Positions 33,200 through 45,706 of a DNA stretch of 64,000 nucleotides are shown piece after piece. A program made the translations under genes and the position numbers. The DNA comes from Rhexocercosporidium sp. MPI-PUGE-AT-0058 (lineage: Eukaryota; Ascomycota; Leotiomycetes; Helotiales): NCBI GenBank assembly GCA_020746875.1, contig JAGTJL010000003.1, forward strand, positions 496,001 to 560,000, written 5' to 3'. Positions within the stretch are counted from its first letter, which is position 1. Each line of letters opens with the position of its first letter. The notes under the pieces were generated by a model. The model made no database searches and was not told where the DNA came from. It worked only from the letters and a program-made list of their open reading frames with translations.

Positions 33200-36100
33200 G
33201 TGGTAGTTGATCAAGTTGGTTGTAAAGAGCAGTGATAAAGTGATTATGTTGTCTAGGATGTTGATTCTCAATTCGGATGTCGTACTAGAGCAGAATGCCA
33301 AGACGGCGTGTAATGTAGAATGCGGAAACCAAAAAAGCCACACAGTGAATGAGCGAACTCTTCTATTTTGAACTCTCAATAGCAGAAAGAGAGATAAGAG
33401 AGAAGAAGGGAAGCAGACTTAGATATCCCTCCTCTCGGGGCCAAGGTCTGATATATGAAAGTCAGCCTACAGACTCAGCCCAGCTCGTACAGCCTATCCA
33501 CCCCCTAAACCCCCTCAGGGAAATTACGAACCCTCACATCCTGGGCTCAGAAAGTCTGTGACTGGTCGGTTGAATAGAAATCCCGCACTTACTTCAACTT
33601 GCAGGACTGAATTCGATGCAGATGTTCTTCGACGGCGCGATGTTCTCCACCCTGTTGTCTCGTGAAAGGGTGGGGGGCTTTCTCGCTTAATCGACGAATC
33701 GGATGCTGCTGTGTACGAAGTGGTGTTGTGGGTGTTGTGCCTGTGCGGCAAGCTTGGTTGGTCAGGGGCTCGAACTGGGAATTTGTGGGGCGGGGACGAA
33801 TGGGAGAGGGCCATGTACGAAATGTTGATACTGTGTTTATTTTTAGGGATCAGGTCTCGGATTATCTTGCATCTAATTTGGATCTCTGACCTCTGTCCAT
33901 TGGTATTTTTGATAATTACCTGCGGCAAGATTCTCAGGAATGGGAAATCGGCACGCAAGTTAACGACTCAATTGTAGTGAAGGAATTGGTCTTGGCAAGC
34001 AAAGCGAATTGGTAAATTGTTGCAACTCAGAGGGTGGCTATGGCTTCTAGTTTCTTGGATTTACACGAGCGTCATCGACAAACACTTTCATTACAAAAGA
34101 TCAAATTATGAAAATGTAAACGAGCTGCAAGAGCAAATTGGGTTTAGTGTAAGATTTTGAGGGTAGAGCTTACCGGATATTTAGATGTCTCGAGGACATT
34201 GAAAAAGAAGGGAAGTGTATCCGGTCGTGTTCGTACGATATATCTCGAATATTGACTCTGTTTACGAATTGCGAATTCGAGATTTCGACGTGCGAGCAAA
34301 TCGAAATACAAGTTTACGTTCATGCCGTCGTGTATGATGATGTAAAGATAGGAAATCGTGGTCGTGGTGCTGTGGATGAGAAGTGCACGATTTGACCACC
34401 TGCATCCCTAGCTTCACTATTCCTCGATCGGTGTGCTGCTCCAGGCACGGGAAGAAGAAGAGTAAAAGAAATTCCTTGCAGATCGACTTGTCTAGAGAGG
34501 AAGATCTGAATTACGGTTTCTGCTCTAGTTATGAGATTGGTTTGAGATAGGTAGGAAGCTGCATATAGAAAACAGCTACCAGTCCCAGAAGGATTGCTAA
34601 GGCAGAGCTGATCAATCTCGTCCGCTTCTGAGAGGTTAGCAACAGAAGATTCTATCCCTCGCTGCGATGTTGACATCAAGCTAGATTAAGAAGCACTACT
34701 CTTCCAGCGTGCAATGCACTTGGTGATGATCGGTCTTCTCCTGAAAACGGAATATTGACTGATGGGAGAGTCTCCAATATCCAGCTTTCGAGTCTGGCTG
34801 AAAGATATCCAGCCAAGAGGTGTCTCATCAAGGCACTACGCCGCCATATCATCTCAACTTCCTAGTAACGAATATACCCTCTTAGCGTGTCGATGATAAT
34901 GTAGGATTAGCTATGTAAAACTATTTCTAGGAACTGTAATGGGCACTTGACAATAGCTGGCAGCACATATGTACGGTGTTAAGCTTATTCAGCCTGCGCT
35001 GAATATTGTGATCTTTTGGTCCAGTTAACGTAGTTGGTGAGAGCTTAACCTCAGCTGTATTACAGGAACTCTGGCCATCGTTGAATGGTTTTCTATTGCT
35101 AAGCCATCCAGCGGAATTTCGGGCCCTTGTTTTTATCTCTACCTTTGAGGCAAGGTTGTGAAACCTGTGGAAGAAAGTTGAGAAAGCAAGCAAAATTGAG
35201 GCGTGACTGTTGCTCCTTCTTCCTGCATACGGCGAAATAGAAGCGCCGTCTCCCGTGAGACCCCACATCTTTAACGAAGTAAAAGACTTCTAGTGCCCAC
35301 AGCGCTTCAAGCATTCCACTACCAAACGTACCACTGCTAATACTCTGAGTTACCCTGAACGATACTACAGTATATTATTAGAAAAAGCTTGAAAACTTGA
35401 CATCGAAGTGCCGAAACAAATCGATAAGTCTTCACTCATTTTCCAGCTTTAGAGAAACTTGTCCGGACTTGTTGTGCAAATCACTAATTATAGGCTGCCA
35501 AGACACCAAGTATGCCACGCCTAAGCGAAGTAAACAATTCAGTCATCCTACTTAGCTTCTATTAATTCAAACCAAAACATACCTTCAATTTAAAGAAGAA
35601 CAAGCAGACGCCTCGTTACGGAAAAGATATTTTCTATCTGATGTTATGCAGAGATATATTTAATATCCTGGTCCAGTAGGTTTAAGACTACCGGGAGACG
35701 ATGCACTCTAACCTCATACCCAGACGACCTAGCTTTTTCAAAAAAAAATTTAAAACGCCCCTAAATTTTAGTGCTACATGCAAGACTGATACGAAATTTT
35801 ATTCCTGTCAATCCCTTATTTGCCCTAACATTAGCTTCCTCCCAGCTCTGCTCGACACAGACACCTCAGCAGCATACCATCATTGTGAACGGTTCAGGTC
35901 ATAATGAACACTTCCAAGGAACGTGGGGAAGCCATTGGAGTGCTTTATTTAATAGTTTCCTCATTTGGTATTCCTGGCCATCTTCGTGCTCGACCGGACT
36001 GGTCGTGAAATAACGACGGAAGCAATGTTAGAATGGCGGCCACTGCATCGATCGTAACTAGATAAGAACATTATCTTCAGCAGACCAGGATAGACAATAA

Positions 36101-36892
36101 GGAATACTGCTTTATGAGATTGGCAGGGTGACGCACTGACGACAACTCAAGGGTAAGCTGTGAGCTGGTGAGGTGGCGGAAGAAGGACCGCTCTTGGACT
36201 GCCCTATACTGTCACTGAATAGCCAGTCACACTGCAACAAGAATGGTATTTAAGTCTAAAGGCCACTTTATAAATTTCCAAGTGTATATCTGTACATGTG
36301 TGTGTGTGCACTTGTCACGTGCGTAACGAGATCCTTAGGCGTAGCTAAACTTTGCTGGAAACGTCACGGGCGCATAAAAAAAATTACATTTAGCGTGGAT
36401 ATTCATAGCGTGGTTTAGCTACCGAGCATTGTAATTTGAAAATGTTTGGATGGAATCCGCAGCTGCTAAGTGTGGTAAGAGCAGTAGCAGGGGGGCTCCC
36501 CTGTTTACAGATTTCAACACATGCTATTTCTACACCTCCACATTACTTGTAAAAGTAAGAAAACTTCAATCCAACTTTAGAGTAACCTTCAAGAGAATTA
36601 TTATGCATAGATATCTCTGTGTAAATTTACTATGCGTTGTGGTTGCGTTGTAAGGGGGCTGATTAGAGACCGCTGTACCTCTCCCTAAGGACCCCTGTAC
36701 CCTCCGTATCCCCATTTCCGAAGATAATATAAACTTGCACGTGCCATCCTCCTGTACCCACTTCGTATTTTGACCTCAAGGTGGATTAACCCACTATTAC
36801 GATGAGCTTAATATTTCCCTGCACCTTCGTATACGTCATCCCGGGGTAATTTTATTCAATAAATGCACATAAATAAAAGGGGCAGAGGAAGG
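33200..36892. other. long gene-poor stretch
   Basis: About 3.7 kb without a convincing gene. ORFs such as 33524-33958 (-), 34320-34679 (-) and 34927-35268 (-) show no domain, signal peptide or orderly composition. 35.3-36.9 kb looks somewhat A/T-richer with short homopolymers, compatible with degenerated repeats, though no element ends were found. Confidence 0.45.
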
Positions 36893-36899
36893 TATATAA
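36893..36899 (+). promoter_or_regulatory. TATA box of the G1 peptidase gene
   Basis: TATATAA about 90 bp upstream of ATG 36987. Confidence 0.5.
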
Positions 36900-36986
36900 T
36901 GTCTTCCTTTCTTTCTTTTCTCAACGTGTGTCGAAAGTATCTTCGTACCATCTGAGTTCTGCACACCGTTAACCACGATCATCACC

Positions 36987-37745
36987 ATGCAACTCTTCGC
37001 TCTCGCAAATCTGTTCCTGGCAGGCAGCGTCCTCGCTACGCCCACAACACTCTCTCGCCGCTCCCCTTCTCTGCGCCACGTTGTTCGAAGCGATGATGAA
37101 GTTGCCGTGGCCAACGATACCAATGTCACATATAGCTCGGGCTGGGCAGGTGCCGTCGCCAATGGGACTGGGGTCAACTTTGTCACTGCGACGTGGAAGG
37201 TTCCCATACTTACCTCGCCCGAGTTGGATTTCGGCGAAGGCTCTTCATGGGTTGGCATTGATGGGAACACGTGCAAGAACTCTATCCTGCAGGTTGGCTT
37301 CGACTGGTCGAAATCTGGAGGCGTCGTCAGGTACTACTCATGGTACGAGTGGTATCCCGACATTACTCGGCGCTTCTCCAACTTCCCTCTATCTGGGGGC
37401 GACGTTATCACCGCCACCATCACAGCATCATCGCCGAATGCTGGGACTGCGACCCTCGAAAACCTTACTCAAGGGAAGACAGTATCGCAGACCTTCTCGA
37501 ACATGACGGGCGAGTCCACCTTGTGCCAATCCAATGCCGAATGGATTATAGAGAAAGTTGGAGTACCTACAAGTTTCATCGACTTTGATACCTTGACTTT
37601 CATGAACGCCTCGGCAACGGACGCTAATGGAAACGTGGCTCTTGATGATGCGAGAATTTTCAACATAAAGCAGTTTGATAACGTATTGACGGATTGTTCG
37701 CATAGCGGGAGCTGTGAGTTGACCTGCAAGTGGTTACATACTTAG
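36987..37745 (+). CDS. secreted glutamic endopeptidase (G1, eqolisin)
   Basis: Acid-active extracellular peptidase of the scytalidoglutamic peptidase/aspergillopepsin II family. A single exon gives 252 aa. Residues 1-17 (MQLFALANLFLAGSVLA) are a signal peptide. A propeptide with RR at 24-25 follows, and the mature domain begins near YSSGWAGAV at about 49. The catalytic Gln is at 102 (ILQVGFDW) and the Glu at 185 (SNAEWIIE). Their spacing of 83 equals that of Gln53/Glu136 in the family prototype. Also typical are SSWVGIDGNTC and YSWYEWYPD. It ends with two Cys in GSCELTCKW. The gene is intact even though its surroundings are gene-poor and decayed. Likely role: protein breakdown in acid surroundings. 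Confidence 0.94.
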   Translation: MQLFALANLFLAGSVLATPTTLSRRSPSLRHVVRSDDEVAVANDTNVTYSSGWAGAVANGTGVNFVTATWKVPILTSPELDFGEGSSWVGIDGNTCKNSILQVGFDWSKSGGVVRYYSWYEWYPDITRRFSNFPLSGGDVITATITASSPNAGTATLENLTQGKTVSQTFSNMTGESTLCQSNAEWIIEKVGVPTSFIDFDTLTFMNASATDANGNVALDDARIFNIKQFDNVLTDCSHSGSCELTCKWLHT

Positions 37746-40700
37746 ATGATGGTTCTGTACGGTGTTAATGGCGGCTGATGGAATTATGTGCGGACAAGCC
37801 AACAATACCAAAATGTAAATATCACCTTTAATATAAAGTAATGTCAACTCCCACTACAATAAATTGCTGTAGCTTTTCTCTTTAAAAACAATGAACAGAC
37901 GGAAAAAAATATAACCCACTCTAGCGAAACCAATAATATCTCCTCGGCGGAGTGAAATTCTTAATCGATTTCCCTTTGTGCGTCCTTCCGTGGTGTAGCT
38001 AATACAAACAAACCAATTAGTTTCCTCCAAGTCTCCAAGACAAAGACCTGCTACATTGAGAAGATAGAGTTTGTGTAAATGTCTCTCAGCAACACTTGAA
38101 AAGCTCTCGGCTGCACACAAGCCACCCTTGGTCCATGTTTCCCACATCTCGACCGCAGAAAATGGCACTCAAATGCGGTACTCGCTTTTTTAATATCTAC
38201 AGAATGTGGATACTTCTGGGGTAAAAAGTCCTCCGTGCTCTGCGCTTTAGGCCACTTAGAGAAACAGACTTTTACCGAGAATACCTCCGCCTCGAGGATA
38301 TACGGCTGCGAGATATCACAACACGAGAGTAGGATATGAAGAAAGTAGTCTTCTCAATTGGATTTCTAGTGTAGCGAGCCAGTGACAAAGGTAGAACACG
38401 GCCATTTCCTCAAGATTACTTGAAATATCCACATTTTGCAGATACAAGAAAAAGCGAGTATTGTACTGTCAAATTTTGATCATTGTATGGTGGGAGAGGA
38501 GCTGAGCTGGACTGGGAGCCAGTCGCTCTAGAGATACCGTTTGGAAAGTCAGTAACAGTACCGGGTCAAGCGGGTGGTGTGGCCTGAAGTCTTCACTAAC
38601 GGTGTAATGGATCATAGATTGCCTGGTCAAGCTCCCGGGAAAGAGAAGTCGCTTCTGAGGGAACTTGGAGGCTCTAACTGGGCTACCACTGCAACCACTA
38701 ATATTCATTTCGCCTTGCCTAAAAAGTTATTGCGATTAAAGTCTGACAAAAATTGAAACATCAAACATGCTTTTGTGCCAAAAGGATGTGATATGAGTTC
38801 AAGATCTCTTCGACAGATGACTTTCTGTGGTGATCACCTATCCTATAAACTCTATTCCCTATTTGCTATCGTCCTCAGATCTAGTAAAATTTTCCAATCA
38901 CAGCTTTTGTATCTCCAACATCTTTCTTCTCACATGACAGGCTGTTCGAAGCTTGCATCTTTTTCGCCCACTTACCAAGTTCAGAGCTATCATACTGTAT
39001 ACAATAGCCAAGAAGGATGCTAACATATTGACACGCGTATGATAGACTCTGTTAATCGCAACTCCTAGCCGAAATGCTCAGATATAAGCTTAGAATATCC
39101 ATTTCGAGAGCCCCACTCCGGGGGGACCTACATTACTGCATTTTCTTGTATCGCTGGAGGTGGAAGGATCTGGTGATAGAGTCTAGACACGGGAAGCAGT
39201 TGAGTTGAGCACACACCATGGGAGTAACCGTTGTCCATTAGGCACGAATGGCGGGATCCATATCGGTCCGTTTGCGTGTTGATGCAGTAGGTTGAGACCG
39301 ATATCTGATGTTTGCGCGATTAAAGTTGGAGAATGAGGGGGCGGGGTACTTTAATGTGGTACCCCACGTAGAGGGGTGCTTTCATGGAAGTATCCATGGT
39401 AGAGATATGGGATAAGATTTGTAGATCCTGATATTTTTTTTTTGGCTTGCAGAGTGTTGTCGTGGGATTTGGAAGACTGACCGAGAGGATTTAGGGTCGA
39501 GGTAGGTCTGGTTCTCGGGTGTATTGTGGATGCCAGGTGCAGCAAACATGGCTCCGACAGGTTCTCAGTGTGCTGCAGGTGCTTTTGACAACGGGGAATT
39601 TCCAGTCGAAGGGTTTTCCCATATCTTGGTAGGTAGAAATACTTATGGCATTGACAGCTTGAAAATGCGCTCAAAGTATTAACTCATACTCTGCCAGAAT
39701 CTTGAAGACTCAGCATGCTTAAACAGAGAAAAATCGCTGAAACGAATGAGAATCAATGTAATTCCAAAGACGAATTGGCGCATTTCCCACTAAGTTCTAA
39801 GCTGTCCAGACGGTATGCTAACTCGCTTGAGACGCACATTTGGACAGGCCTCACCTCCAGACCAAGCCATCTTTGACAGATAGTGACCCACCTACCTGCA
39901 TCCTCCTTCTCCAGACTTATCAAAGTAAAGACAAGCGTAGAGCCAAATGAAGCCTCGTCACCGTGCACCTCCGCACTTTTAGGATCATCTCCGCATTTTC
40001 ATGCTGGTGACTTCGGTCCTTCTCTGCCCCTGTCACCAAAACATGGACGCTTGCCCACATTAGGCCGGAGGGTGCAAGAGCATTGTCACATGACTGAAGC
40101 GTGATAATAGAGGGACCAGGCTATCGAGTGTCAGATGAAGTGGCCGATTAAGGCGAGATGCCACTTTGCGGCAAATACGCATTTATTATCGCAGCTTTGG
40201 AGAAGACAATAAAATGTTTTCATATAAAAGTATAGACTGACTATTTCTGCATTTTGTACAAATGCAAATTTTCCCTCAGAGAGTTGTGCATCGAGACGTG
40301 ATGCGCTGGACATGTTGACTTTGGTGTTTTGTACGTGCCTCATTCGGCCATTTCATCTGGCACTCGATAGCCAGGATCCATGGATTGCCTGGTTGAGATC
40401 GGTCCAGCGGACTCAGATCAGGAATTTTCAAGCCTTGACTGACGTATTTGATTCCATATCGTGGTCAGACGAAGATGGTGTCGTTCTTGATGCATAAGCA
40501 GGGGCGCTAGTACACGAGGAGAGTGGACGACTTGAGGAGGATCGGGGAGGATAAGCTTCGGTCGTCGGTTACTCGGACTTCTGTGGCAACTGAACTATGC
40601 CACTCTTGAAGTCGGGGGAAAGGAATGGACATAAGATGCTATTGGAACGGACGGGAATTGCTCGACTTGGTGACCGACCAGTGATGGAATGATGAAATGA

Positions 40701-43522
40701 TGGAAGGGTAAGGTGAGGTACGAGTTTGAAAGTACCTCGTAATTACACGCCACAACACCGTAGTTGGCTGGTTGGTGAGGGCGTAACTACCGTTGTACCA
40801 AGTACCGAAAGGAATGGTTAGTACTTGTATGGAGTACGTACGGAGTAGAGATGCAAGTCAACGGGTTGGATCCATCGTGAGTCGGTAAGAGTTGCTTCTC
40901 TGAGTAAGTGTGTAGGTACTTTGCACTTTTGCATTTTGACTTGGTGACGGCAGAGATGAGATCGAGTGAGATGCGATCTAGAAAAGATCTTCGATAGAAA
41001 GTGAACTTAAGATGCCGGGATATCCATAGTAGTTCCTGTCATCTTTCATCCCATCCATCGCCTCGTGGAAGAAAAGGCACCAGAAGCATGGTGGAAGGGT
41101 CGAAGAAGGAATCGATGGTTAATGCCAAGTCCGATGTGGGGCGTAAGTCTTACCGATCGACTTGTCTCAAATGGTCGTAGCGTAGAAAATTGAAGGCGTC
41201 TCCGGTTGGCTGGAAGGGAGCAGCGGAAATCCTCACGAATCGCCGTTGAGTCTTGATCTTGACAAGTGGAGGCGATGACAGAAGTCAAGCAAGCCTTTTC
41301 CTTTCTCATCGTCTCTGGCAAGTGCCGAGGGTAGAGAGAGGTTCTTGTTCGAGGTTGTGTTTTACTGTGTTGCTGCGCGCTGCGGAGTAAGTGGATCAGG
41401 TATCGTGAGCTCCAGCTTGTTGTGCGAGGGAGCAGCAGAAGAGCGGAGTGGGAAGTTATTGGTGGTGCCTCAGTCTGTGGTTTGATGCTTACTGACAGTA
41501 TATTATTCTCTGCGTGCAGACTGCAGACTGGGCTGATGGATGAAGAGAGATTCAAGTGGGAATTGATCAAGTGATTAATTGATTTGTCGTGAGGCAAATG
41601 GAAAATGCCGTGGATTCGAAGAGAATTTTGCAGCAGTGGAGGCTAGGCATCCTGGGATGGAAACATATCGCCCTTCAGATATCGCGAATCTCTTCTCACC
41701 AGTGTCTTGAGGATCTAAATAGGGGATCTAAATAGGGGATCCTGCCCTTGTTATTATTACCAAGTCATTACGGGTACGGAGCATGCACAAGGGACGACCT
41801 GTTGGCTGAAATGCACCGTCAATGCAAGCTGGAGCTAGAGTTGGAGGTATCACAGCAGCAAGCAGCCAGCATCCCTCAGCGCGCTCGATTCGATGAGGCT
41901 GCTGACACAACCAGCGGACGAGGCAAGGTACGGTGCGAGTCGTCTGCTACGTTACGTTACAGGTCGACTCGATTTCCCAGATCAGACAATCAATGGATAT
42001 GGTATCTTTTCGTGTGGCTGTGGTGTTGTTGGCCACATATCATGCCAAATCACTCATGAGTTCACGTCTACAGTATTAAGAACTACGACAGGTACCGTGC
42101 GTACGAAATTCCACTGCCGGGTTTGAATACCCTAGGAATTATTATTTGGTGGTGGGGCCGGATGCTTCAATTTTTCTGGGGCTGTCGAGTATGGTTTCCA
42201 GTGTCTTTCTTTCCATTTAAGAGATTGCTTCTCGGGCATCGGCTCTCTAAACGACACTGTGTTTAGCAGTCTGGTGGTGTTTTGAATCAGTGTGTCGGCT
42301 GAATGGCTCCCAGTTGAATCATTGATTAATTAGTGTTTGCTCTGAGTGTTCCGAGCGTTCTATGGTTGTTCTACGATCGACTGGTTCCCATCGATTTCCA
42401 CGCGTGGTTCGATTACTGCTGGTGTTCCCGCCAGTCACCGCCACCGTCCATCCATGGTTCTGGAGCCCTTAGGAGGGAGGGTTGAAAGGTACCTGTCACT
42501 TTGAGGGGGGTTGAAGGAGGAGGAGAATATGCATGTACTGTAATCAGTTCTCAGGAAATTGGAATGATGTTGTCTGGATGCTGTCTGTACCTTGCCAAGC
42601 CCGTCTATCCTCAGTTTGGTTTGCCCTACATACAATACAGTATTGCCAATTGTTATTGACGACTGTACAATACGGTACTGTAATGAAAGACCAGTGGCTC
42701 AGCCCTCACTCACTGTCAGTGGTCCGTTGGTCAGTTGGTCAGCTCAATAATACTTTGTCCTAACTACTGTAGTGCGTGCGTGCCGTGCAAGACGCTCTAA
42801 GTCCAAACTGGACAGACATCACCTCGCCCTGGTCTGCCACTTGAGTCAAAGTGTCCAAGTGTTGAAGTCCGTCTGGCCTGGTCAGGCACTCGCTGCTGTC
42901 TTGGCGACTCTTCAAAGACCGGTGCTTGCCCTTCGAGCCCCTTCAGCCAGCGATCCATCCCTTCTCTGCCATCGCCCCCCGGGTCCCCCTTCGCTCGATC
43001 CACATTTGGCCTCCAAACAAACCTCTCTCCTCTTCATCAAATCTCCTCACCACCACTACAAAACAACAACAACAACAACACCACTAACCAAATATTATAT
43101 CCTCTCCTCCCCTTCCAACTTTCAATCCTTTCCCAGGACATTGTGGCCCTCCCCCCCGAAACATCTTTGCGCCCGTCCCTGGTACTAGTGGCCCAATAAC
43201 ACAGGCCTGCGCACTCCTATTTCCTCGACCCCCCGCACTTCTGGAAATGAGCGTCCCGTCTCCGCCATTCCTTCATATACGGACCGAATAACTCCAGACT
43301 CCACGCAGAACACCATCACTCTCTCCACTACTACCCCATACTCGAGGCGCTGAAGCAGATCAATCTTTAATCAGTCGAAGACCGCTTGTCTGTCGTCGGT
43401 CTCGCCTCGAACTACTGACATACTACGTTCCGTCGCGTTAAGTCGAATCGTCGAGTCGAGTCGATCGTGTCCCGGGTCCAACCGCGACGATTCTTCACTC
43501 CCCTTACCACCCATCGCCCGCC
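37746..43522. other. 5.8-kb region without a convincing gene; 3' part is the leader/promoter of a Zn2Cys6 regulator
   Basis: All ORFs are short or compositionally random, including 41046-41597 (-). 41711-41736 holds a direct duplication of GGATCTAAATAGG. 42960-43520 is pyrimidine-rich with CAACAACAACAA near 43065, like a long 5' leader. The length upstream of a regulator gene may reflect complex control or an unrecognised noncoding transcript. Confidence 0.45.
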
Positions 43523-45706
43523 ATGTCTTCCTCAGTCAAGCGGGCTTGCGACGCATGCCATCGTCGAAAAGTCAAATGTGATGGCATCAATCCGTGTCGC
43601 AACTGTTCCTCAGCCCAATTATCATGTACCTACCACGCCATCCCACAGAAAAAGGGGCCTAAGGGGTCGCGAGCGAAGGTCATCAGTGAACTCCGAGAAA
43701 CACAACGACAGAGCACCCTCTCCTCGAAAGTAGCGAACCGACTGAATGGGATCAGCAGTCCGCCATGTAGTCCGACGCTCACACCTACTCCTGGCCTCCT
43801 GACGAACGACATGATCAAGGAGTGCATTGAATTTTTCTTCGCGAACATGTATCCCACCCTCCCCATTTTACACCGCGGACGACTCGAACAACAAGCGATG
43901 TACGCGGATCAGAACGTCGATACATACTGTCTGTTGACTTCATTATGCGCCTTCATGATGATCCAACCGGGAATGGGGATACCAGGCGATCCTCTCGGAC
44001 TCGACAGCCTACCTGGAGCCAATCTCGTTTCGGGAAACTTGTTGATGGAGGAAACATTGAGAGTCAGGAAATCCTACGACCATCTCGAGACCCCGACATT
44101 AAATAGTTTGGTGACCAGTTTCTTCCTGTTCGGATGTTATTTTGGTCTGGACTTGCACAACAAGGCTTGGTTTCATCTAAGGGAAGCGACGACTCTGGCA
44201 CACATCTTGAACATGCAGAAGGAAGATACATATGTGCAATTTGATGTTGTTGAATCTTCAAGAAGACGAAGACTTTACTGGCTCCTCTTCGTCACGGAAA
44301 GGTAAGGTTAAGAGTCCTGAGACTTCAGCTAAATTCTAACCTTCAAACAGAGCATATGCACTCCAGCGCCACCGACCTCTTTCACTTCAAGCGACCATCA
44401 CCCTTCCTACCCAGACCGACGATCCATCCGATCCACAGGCTCACCACTTGAACGGATTCATCCATCTTGTCAATCTCTTCCGACCTTTCGATGAAGGATT
44501 CGTTGCTCTCTGGAACAAGACCCGAACCGACTGCTCTCCAGCGTACCTATCTGCTCTTCAGAAACAATTGAACGATGCTCTACCCACGTATCTCAATTCC
44601 ACAGAGAACCAGACAGCCGATCTAAGAACCAGTCAGCAATGGTTACGAACCATGGTTTGGCAATTGAGCATTCAAAATGGATGCTTGAGCTCCGGCAATG
44701 GCGATCCAAGCATGACCTTCCAATATCCCGTTGACATTGCTCGAGATCTAATTGGGATGACTTCTCAATTCTCTCAACAGAGCATGGAGGTTCACGGCAT
44801 CGGACTTGTAGGTTTCTTATCTTGATCCCTTATATCTATACTAACATGGATGCACAGATTGAGAAATTATTCGATGTTGCTTGCTCGCTAACCGACGTTC
44901 TTTCCCTCCTTCCACCAAACCCGGACCCCTTCCAACTTGGACCTCGTGATTATCTCCATGATTTCATGACCCTCCTCTCCGTTCTGCGCAATGGCGACCA
45001 TCGTTTCCTCCCTCTCCTCCTTGCCAAGGTCAATGATGTCCTACCAAAGCTTGTCAATCCAATGCTTCAAACCGTTCCAGACACACCAACGAATATGTGT
45101 GCTGATGTTGATATCTTTGATGGTTTCGGTAATGCTGGTATTGGTGTTGCATCAAATTTCCCAGGGTACAACGGCAATGGTACCAGCGGAGGCGAATTTA
45201 AGATGGAGCCAGACACTGATTTCAATGGAAATTCCATCGCCGGCATGCCACAATATGATAGGAGGTTAGAAGAGTTGGGCTCGCCTATCAACGAGAATAA
45301 CGACAACACCCCCTTCACAAGTCCTCCAGTCATGCAAAGCCCTATGGAGTATGCTGGTTTGGGAGATTATGGAGGGTTTCCGGATATGAACGCGCCTAGG
45401 ATAGCAAATAATGTGGGCGTCCATAACCATACAGGAAATTTTGGAGAAGGTGTGGGAGGTGGCGGAAGACCTCTTGACTTCAAGCGGGAATTTGAGGGGA
45501 CCATGGGATTGCTAAGCCAACACCGACAACCGATGATGGCGAATGGCATGGATCCTGTGAGACGGCCACCCTTACGACAAGACAGCGGTAGCAATTTCGG
45601 CATGCAAATACCGCGGAGTGTGCCGGACCAATTTCGGCATCTACAAAGGGCAAACAGTGGTGGAAGTGTAGATATGGGAGGTGGTGGTGAAATAACCTAC
45701 CGCTGA
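43523..45706 (+). CDS. Zn2Cys6 transcription factor, MAL-activator/AmyR-like group
   Basis: Exons 43523-44301, 44351-44807 and 44858-45706 give 694 aa. Residues 9-35 form a zinc cluster CX2CX6CX5CX2CX6C (CDACHRRKVKCDGINPCRNC then six residues to Cys). QKKGPKGSRAKVISELRE follows, a linker/dimer block like that of maltose-activator and AmyR-type regulators. A Fungal_trans domain lies at about residues 95-430 (FFFANMYPTLPILHRGRLEQ, SRRRRLYWLLFVTERAYALQ). The C-terminal 240 residues are Asn/Gly/Pro-rich and probably disordered. From memory it is close to the COL-26/BglR type of glucose and starch-related regulators, but that assignment needs an alignment. Expected in the nucleus, controlling carbon metabolism. 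A very long upstream region precedes it. Confidence 0.88.

Noticed and set aside
34320..34679. 119-aa minus-strand ORF
   Set aside because: No family features; the start contains no signal or helix pattern, and no exon extends it convincingly.
41046..41597. 183-aa minus-strand ORF
   Set aside because: Ser/Arg/His-rich random-looking composition, no domain, signal peptide or neighbouring exon.
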